In this document: positions 57,701 to 64,000 of the stretch, piece by piece
Position numbering within the stretch: the first letter of the stretch is position 1
Layout: each line of letters starts with the position of its first letter
Origin: Atriophallophorus winterbourni
Taxonomy: Eukaryota > Platyhelminthes > Trematoda > Plagiorchiida > Microphallidae
Reading direction: 5' to 3'
NCBI GenBank assembly: GCA_013407085.1
Contig: JACCGJ010024147.1
Span: 1-64,000, forward strand
DNA length: 64,000 bases
Notes under the pieces: model-generated
What the model saw: the letters and a program-made list of their open reading frames with translations, nothing else
The model's database searches: none
Told to the model about the DNA's origin: nothing
Program-made: the position numbers and the translations under genes

Positions 57701-60700
57701 ACGCTTTATCATTTTCCTGATAAAATCTGATAAAACTTTTTCGTTCATCTGATCAAAGCGAGTCCCGTTTCACAAAGAGAACTAAGTAGTGAGTTTTACA
57801 ACTGGAGAGGTAGAATTCATTACAGTTGGCGAGTATCGCCTACCCTAAGTGACTCAGTCACATACCTGGACCGGTTTCGACTTTGACAACAATTCAATCC
57901 ATTTGAAAACATTTGGATAGCATGTGAGTTGTGGTTAAAAAGTGTTGTGCAAGCACAGGCCTGAAGACAGGCAAAGTGCTGCACAGTCATAGACTGCACT
58001 TTGGCCAAGATACTACCAGTTTGCTGAGGCATGGAAACATATAAAGCATGTGATATTTTGTAGTAAATCTCTACAGGTAAATTGATTCACATCGGTATTG
58101 AGTTGAATGCAAGAACACACCAGAGTCTCATCACCATTATCACCTTAGTATAGCTTTTTAGTCTTGAACAACCCTTACAAAGTGAAATAGTATATTTCAC
58201 GCTGTGTATAGAGAACCAAAACATTGAAAAGTACATATAGGAGTTCGAATTACCATTTACCATTCAAACTAGCATGTAATATTCAAAACAGTAAGTATAT
58301 CAACAAAAGTTGCAGTTAAATAAGATTAGCACAGCCAACCTTCGGACAACAAATCCACATAGTTTTTCAGTGCCGACATCACTTACACTCCACTATAGGT
58401 TTCGCAATCACACAGCGGAAGGCAGTAAACTTAGGCAAATTGGAGTTCAAGTGATATAAGCAATCCAAATAATCAAATCAGTTTGAGACGATTTTTCAAA
58501 CACACGTACTCACCGAATTCATCCCCGTGGCCAAGCAGTTGAGCCGTACGCCTAGTCTCAGCTTGCGCCCGGTGTTCGTGACGCAGAGCCATGAGACGCT
58601 CGAAGTACATCTGGAAATCCGAACGGGTTTTAGCTATCAAGTCAAGCAACGCAGTACGATGCTTCGTCAATTTTTCATCCAGTTGCTTCCGCCAAGAATC
58701 CGAGAGTTGATGAAGAAACGCCTGGAATGTCGAAGTGCATAAACGAAATAATAAGCAAAATAGAACGCACAAAAATCTACTGAACCCCAAACGGACCAAA
58801 CAATCGTGTGTTTTGTGTGTGCGTGCGTGCGCGTGAGAGAGAATTATTTTGCAGCACAAGAATGTTTGAATTATGTAAGAAGAAACAACACAAAAACTTT
58901 TCGCATAAAGATCGATCGACACTTTGCAAGATTGGAAAATTTCGAAGTTCATCCTATAAATAAAGTTGACAGTTGAGAAATCGGATTTTTGAAGAAATAC
59001 GCGCAGGTAAAATTACCGGTAGCTTATTATCGAGTGCTTAGGTGCCATACAACGATGACTCGTTAAAATCATGAAGATATGAGGAAAAGTGGGACCAAAG
59101 AAGCTAGTGAACCTGCAGCCCATGACTGTGCGGCACCTTGCCTAAATCATACATAATGAACATGTAGAAGATTTAGAAGAGACACTGGGATGAAGTTCCA
59201 ATACCTCGAACCGAACAAGCATTCAATCAAACGATGTAAACGAGGAGAGATCTGTAACACAATTGCTCGTCATGAAGTAGTTCAAATCAAGACAAAAGTC
59301 GCCTATCGCGATCTCTGGTGGCTTACAGCAGAATAACAACCTGGATTGTCCATGGGCACACCAATAACGATTTTGCTCATTGGGAATTAAAAACACCGAT
59401 ACGATACTGTAGACGAAATAGCCGTTGAATCAAATCCCACAAGAGAACTTTTGAAAGCGGAGCACTTACCAAACGACGAGCCTCTAACCACAAGCCCCCA
59501 TCCAGAGCGGTGGATACTGCCATCGCGGGGTCCTAGTGATAAGAAACAAATTGGTTAAACCTCATGTGGACAAAGAAAACAAATACACACGCTGAAATTA
59601 TTTGAATGACGAAAAACGCAAGGATTCGCCCCAGAAAGGTTGACCACACAGCAATGTCGACGATGTTATCGAAGCAAGTAACAATGGAAAAGCTCCGTAA
59701 AAATAAACCAATTCTACAAAGCACACAAATATGATGGATAGAGGCTGCAAACTCGCATACCTGATATCTATAGTAAGCATTAAACAATTCACAAAAGATC
59801 GAAATTTGAGAGAAAACGGATTTGTTTATATGCTGATTCCGTAACTCTAAATATTCGCACGCTCACATGCTTTCCGAGAGTGAAGTAGTTGATAGATTAC
59901 CCGGCGAACGCATGGAGGGCGAATACAATTCTTAATCAATTGCCCCAGATTTTACTGTATGCCCCCGCCAGTCTACCATCATCTGCCCCGAGTTATATAG
60001 TCATAGTTCCGACAGATGAAAATCACTTGGCCTTGGAAAAAGAATAATGGTGTTCAACTTGTGTTCGCCGAGCTGGCGTAGTTATTGTTGGATGTTTCGT
60101 CATCAGGCTAGATGACATCATCAGCAAAACTTCTTTCGAAGCGTCTTGTTGTTGGAATTATTTGGTTATTATACCGCTTGTCTGTCCGTTCACGGTCACT
60201 CCCGCGGATTGGTCGAGTTCATGTTACGCCTTCTCCGTTAGCGGTTTCTCATTGGTCCATATGTTGCAGCCAATTGGAGATGCTGGTTAATTTAATATGT
60301 TGTTGAGTGCCATGCTTCCAGGAATTGTCGCGCCCGTCGGTCGTTTCCTCTGGCTAATATTCTTGTGCGGTCCCAGTCGAACTGATGCCCAAATTGATCA
60401 ATATGTATTGAAATCAGTGAATACCGGTCGCCTGCGTACGGCCAACTGGTGTTCATGTACTCTTATGCTGAGTTTGCGACCTGTTTGTCCGACGTAGTTG
60501 TTTTCGCAATCTCTGCATGAAATCTTGTAGACATCCTGAGCTACGAATAAAGACTAATCTTAGAAGGTTCGATTTGTATACAACAACAACAACAATCGAT
60601 AATCATTAGTCTTTACCCCATGTTGTCTTTTTGAATGGAATGATTGAAGAACAGACTTTGTTGGTTTCGTAGTAGAGGGGAAGAAGAGAGGATAACATTA

Positions 60701-63585
60701 AGTTTGATCGACATGTGCACCCACACTGCTAGTTGGCAAGCGTTATCCCTATAAAAAGCCACAAAAATCCAATGATGACATCACGACGCGGCGGATGTGA
60801 CTCGCCGCTCCAAAAGTCACTGCCCCATGTCCTATCCAAGGACATTGTATGGTGCACAGGCAAAAACTGAAGTCACCAAACTATCAACGGGGTTATCGGG
60901 CTCCGAACTGGAAATTCCCAGAAAAGGGCGTATGAACCGCTTCGTCGGTCACCGGCCACCGATAGGTGCGAACCTCTCTCGCTCCACTGCCTTGTGGGTT
61001 AAGGCTCGGGGTGGGACCCCCTAAACGAAATCTCCCCTACTTCGGTGTAGGCAACCGGGTAGTATCATGCCTACGTTCAACGATGCCGATGACAACGCTT
61101 TGTACCCCCCTTCTCGCTTTGTACATCTCATTGTTTATGTTGAACGGCACTATATCTGTATCCGATTGTGCAAATCTAATAATAATAATAATTGGCAGCG
61201 ACTTTCGCACTAATAATTTAATTACAGAATAATAAAAAAACAAACGATGTCGCAAACATTATGATTCACAGCGAACAAATTGGGTGGAATAACAGGATGC
61301 CCCAGATCCATCGACCGCCCGAGTCCAATGGTTAACCGAAGTATGAAAAAATTCCGTGTACGGCTCTGACAGAAAACCTACTTGTTTCACATTCTATTTA
61401 AGTTAACCCAGATCTTTGGTATTTCCGGTAAACGCATTGATCGCGATAAACAAATTTGTAAAGCTAGCGGCGGTATAAAAAGCAGCAGCTCACTGACTGT
61501 GGTTCATAGGCACGTGGGTTTTTACGCTCTTACTGTTCAGATTAAAAGTTGTTTGGTTGTGTAAGACATAAGTTGAATGAATGACCAATAACCCATACAC
61601 TGATATCGTACAGTAAAAGTGAGCAGTGGCTTACCATTGCCATTAGCGATATGGCTCAAAATCGTGTTCAATGGCGGTCTTGCTGTAGACATTTTCTTGG
61701 AGTGTTTCATTAATGCTGTATGTCGTCAAATGAAGTGGCGACGAAAGCCTCTTATGATGCATGACAGTGAAAGCCTTAAGGAAGGTGTCATGCCGATGTC
61801 ACTCTGCTCGTTTACCTGTTTGATTCGAAGGTTAGGCACTTCATCCCAGTGTATCCGTGCTGAGTATTCTATAGTAGCTTTTAAGAGCCACCCTCCGCCA
61901 TCTTTTTAGAATTTTAACACGTCACCGTTGTATGACAATTAAGCACTCGGTATTCGATACCAGTACAACGCTGTCCATGCAAAAGATGATGATACAATTG
62001 AATGTTTGAGTGAACACACTTTCAACGGTACGTGAATTTGTTGGCTTGATTGTATGAATTGCAATAAAAATACGATTTCTTCAAAACTGACTTTGAGATA
62101 ATCCAGGTATACCACCATGGCTTCGTGGAACTTGCCCAAATCACGAAGACGAGCTGACACAAAAGAAATAAACAAGAAAACCGTATTACACCCGAAACAC
62201 CGTGTATCTGACCATCTAGCAATATGCTCTAACCTATTTTATACATTCGGACTAACGCATTATTATAAGGTGAAACTATACGGCTACTGTGTGTAGACAG
62301 GGCGAATAGAAACACAGCACAAGTGTCGTACGCATGAGAGGGTATAGTCTGAATACAGTGCAACAGTTAGTCAAGTAATTCATCTGCGTTAATGCTGCGC
62401 GAATAACTACCCTCCGACACCAACAAAACAAGGCTGCAAACACAGACGATTTACAACCACAATTCAGTCGAATGCGAAATAAAACCCGCTGGCCAATTCG
62501 AGGCGATAAACGATATTTCCAATTCCAACCCGAAGCTCTTATATCGACTCGTAAATGATGTTGAACTCGGAGTCTTTGCTCTAGAAACCGTGTCCGCTTA
62601 CACCGAGTCAGTTCAATAGACTGTTGAACGATTAGCAGACGTTTATGCCGGAGTATCCACGCCCCGATAAGCGAACCCGTGCAAGAATCCTTCATTCAAT
62701 TTGATGGTTCGACTACGAGCGATTTGGTAGCGCAGCACTTACGGAACTCAAATATCAGGAAATCTTCACGACCAGATGAGATAACTCGAATGCTGATCAA
62801 ATCCTGGCATACGCTTTATGTAAATCGAAACTTGACGATTATATGCGAACCAAGTATGATATTACACAATCTATTGACAAATCATTTCTCTGCCTTACCC
62901 TTGTCAAAGGAACCAATTCACAATGTTTATAGTATAAATGCTGTATCTAAATTTCAACCTATGTTTGCACGGATGTGCAATCGTGCAGCATTTCTGTGCT
63001 GTGTGGCTAACATCGTGCTAAATTGATTGGCCAACGGTAGTGAGCTGCATGCTGAAACACACTGGAGTCTCCCTACCATTTATATTTCCATTTCTATGTC
63101 CCGGTTCATATCTGTCTAGGCCTGGGCAACCTGACAGTATCTTAGCCCACGTGCAGTCTATGACTGTGCGGCACTTTGCCTGGATCAGGCTTGTGCTTTC
63201 ATACATACATACCTATGTTTGTAAAGCGAAATGCTTTTACATAAAAAATCTTGAGACGATCATACAATGACGTGTGTAATTAAACATGTATGTATGCATG
63301 TAATATGTATGTATGTATGTATATATTTATGTATGTATGTTAGAGACAACAGCTGATACCTGCAAGTTTTATGGCCTGAATTTTGATTTCCTTTTCCATT
63401 GCCACGTGGTCTTCCGAGCAAGAGGCAAGCCATTGCGAAACTCCAGCTGCCCAGTTAGGGAAGTTTCCCGCATTTAGAAAAGCCCTCGTTGCTTCCAAAA
63501 AGAAATTAGCCCGCAAGTAAACTTGACCGGCAAACAAAAGTTTGTGACTTGATACAAGATACTCAGCCCAGGCTTTGGCGATTTC
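54714..63585 (-). CDS. ELP1: Elongator complex protein 1, C-terminal half (partial)
   Basis: ELP1 (IKBKAP) is the scaffold of Elongator, which modifies wobble uridines of cytoplasmic tRNAs. Minus-strand exons: 63585-63360 (EIAKAWAEYLVSSHKLLFAG, TPR-like), 62153-62092 (ARLRDLGKFHEAMVVYLDYL), 59532-59470 (DPAMAVSTALDGGLWLEARR), 58721-58514 (AFLHQLSDSWRKQLDEKLTK), 56795-56684 (Ser-rich: SDTSSLSGSVASS), 55058-54931 (KSAKAKRKKESKRWSSKPGS then YEEVGLIKVLAESI) and 54856-54714 (ELNFLLLEQKNSIPIIW). All have GT-AG borders, and phases agree across each junction. Motif order follows animal ELP1, including the basic lysine/arginine segment implicated in tRNA binding. An exon of about 25 residues expected between 59470 and 58721 and the last 40 or so residues were not found. 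Upstream exons lie beyond the window. The introns contain Penelope, RTE, SINE, repeat C and LINE insertions. Confidence 0.88.
55059..56683. other. ELP1 intron
   Basis: 1.6 kb without recognised repeats. Short open stretches (for example on the minus strand at about 55660-55810) are not supported as exons, because the flanking ELP1 exons join in phase without them. Confidence 0.5.
57154..57645 (-). repeat. Repeat C, copy 3
   Basis: It starts on the plus strand with a (TTAC)n run (57154-57177), then TTAGTGCGACTATCTCCTCC. It parallels copy 1 to TTGGTTGTCAGAG and continues beyond copy 1's end (CTATTTGAGACGC), as copy 2 does. Copy 1 is therefore probably 5'-truncated. It lies in an ELP1 intron, in the gene's orientation. 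Confidence 0.8.
57950..58140. repeat. SINE copy with inverted halves
   Basis: 57950-58045 is the SINE 3' half in minus orientation (AAGCACAGGCCTGAAGACAG, GACTGCACTTTGGCCAAGAT). 58078-58140 is the SINE 5' half in plus orientation (AAATTGATTCACATCGGTAT, ACACCAGAGTCTCATCACCA). The halves meet near the middle of the consensus. Confidence 0.7.
59035..59155. repeat. Short RTE end and SINE end in an ELP1 intron
   Basis: 59035-59085 resembles the complement of an RTE 3' end (CGAGTGCTTAGGTGCCATAC). 59109-59155 is a plus-strand SINE 3' scrap (CATGACTGTGCGGCACCTTG followed by CCTAAATCATACATA). Both are too short for detailed classification. Confidence 0.45.
60040..60545 (-). pseudogene. Penelope-like element, GIY-YIG endonuclease end
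   Basis: The minus strand encodes VYKISCRDCENNYVGQTGRK then LSIRVHEHQLAVRR, the characteristic CxxC plus GIY-YIG-type start of Penelope endonucleases. After a frameshift it reads GHQFDWDRTRILARGNDRRA and FLEAWHS, the conserved second half. The tail region contains PDDETSNNNYASSANTS. RT is missing, so this is a 5'-truncated, frame-broken copy. At 60094-60106 the minus strand reads CTGATGACGAAAC, a hammerhead core lacking stem II. Confidence 0.85.
60546..61639. other. Unclassified GC-rich block and AT-rich flank in an ELP1 intron
   Basis: 60780-61160 is clearly GC-richer than its surroundings and ends at an (AAT)n run (61177-61191). It has an open plus-strand stretch (60797-61024) without a recognised domain. 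By composition it may be a UTR of a retroelement, but no match within this window supports that. Confidence 0.35.
61640..62000 (+). mobile_element. RTE-clade LINE 3' end
   Basis: It matches 3300-3610 and 51110-51420: the end of the coding region (a GGTCTTGCTGTAGACATTTT block), the 3' UTR (GATGCATGACAGTGAAAGCC), and ATGACAATTAAGCACTCGGT, ending with a GATGATGAT-like tail near 61985. 5'-truncated, antisense in an ELP1 intron. Confidence 0.75.
62968..63210 (+). repeat. SINE copy, full length with 11 bp TSD
   Basis: 243 bp bracketed by ACCTATGTTTG (62957-62967 and 63211-63221). It starts CACGGATGTGCAATCGTGCA and ends GCTTTCATACATACAT. It is the best reference copy in the window and lies in an ELP1 intron 150 bp from an exon. 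Confidence 0.93.
63280..63342. repeat. ATGT microsatellite
   Basis: Interrupted (ATGT)n run ending about 20 bp before the ELP1 donor at 63359. Confidence 0.8.
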
Positions 63586-64000
63586 CTAAAAGTACAAAAC
63601 AAATCCCCGTGGAAATATGTAATGGAAATGGAACACAACGAGAAAAACACCAAGTGCATATATTATCGTTTTTTTGAAAGAAATCACGTGACTGTGTTGT
63701 GGAAAAAAGTTTTCTCGAGTCAACAAAACTCTGGAAAATTATTCACTCGAGTGTGGACAGGAACCAAAAGACATTGAGTTAATTTCAACATTTAAGGATA
63801 TGAATAGCGATTTCAAAGATGTTGCGAACTAAGATTCCCAGAGAATAATAACGTGTCACGTCATTCGAAGAAACGAATAGCTTCCATCGAGACACTGAAC
63901 TGATTGGCAGCTAGCAATTGGACAAACACGAAGACTGTGTGTACAAAGGACGGAAACATCGGTTGTCTAACGCTTTATTAGTTTTTATACCCAACCGAAA
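63586..64000. other. ELP1 intron up to the window end
   Basis: No further exon or known repeat is readable. The preceding ELP1 exon lies beyond the window. Confidence 0.45.

Noticed and set aside
58473..58952. Minus-strand 159-codon frame as a single gene
   Set aside because: Only its last part (58721-58514) is an ELP1 exon; the upstream portion is intron read-through.
60797..61024. Plus-strand GC-rich open frame
   Set aside because: No domain, likely non-coding retroelement or spacer sequence.

Overview
The window looks like repeat-dense, intron-rich nuclear DNA of a metazoan, most likely a parasitic flatworm (digenean trematode). This is an inference. It rests on three standard-code host genes split into many short exons, introns as short as 29 and 35 nt next to multi-kilobase ones, and a repeat mix of RTE and CR1/Jockey-like LINEs, a Penelope-like element, BEL/Pao and Ty3/Gypsy relics, hammerhead-like motifs and SINEs. 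The species cannot be named from the sequence alone.

Host genes. (1) ORC4, a subunit of the origin recognition complex, lies on the minus strand at 8992-1690. Seven coding exons with GT-AG borders and consistent phases give 477 residues and end at a polyadenylation signal. (2) A TMEM50-family four-helix membrane protein lies on the plus strand at 44456-52540. Two coding exons are separated by a 7.6 kb intron full of retroelements. (3) ELP1, the scaffold of the Elongator tRNA-modification complex, lies on the minus strand from about 63585 to 54714. Seven exons of its C-terminal half were found; one short internal exon and the last C-terminal exon were not. TMEM50 and ELP1 converge near 52.6-54.7 kb.

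Layout. 1-9 kb: ORC4 with RTE and SINE pieces in its introns. 9-14 kb: intergenic DNA with SINE and RTE scraps. 14.6-18.5 kb: a decayed LINE (family A) carrying several SINE insertions. 19.5-21.5 kb: a graveyard of LINE fragments. 23.6 kb: a hairpin element made of two inverted hammerhead-like units. 25-27.6 kb: a BEL/Pao element lacking its central pol. 28.6-36 kb: two Ty3/Gypsy relics with a LINE B between them. 37.8-42.5 kb: a near-intact LINE A ORF2 flanked by inverted copies of a short repeat (repeat D). 43.2-44.2 kb: an RTE fragment split by repeat C. 44.5-52.5 kb: TMEM50 with a degenerate RTE in its intron. 53.7-64 kb: ELP1 with LINE, hammerhead-like, repeat C, SINE, Penelope and RTE pieces in its introns.

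The most striking part is the retroelement biology: a SINE family with clean 11-14 bp target-site duplications, one SINE insertion fused to 94 bp of its host LINE, one SINE copy with a twin-priming-type inversion, and hammerhead-like motifs in three different settings.
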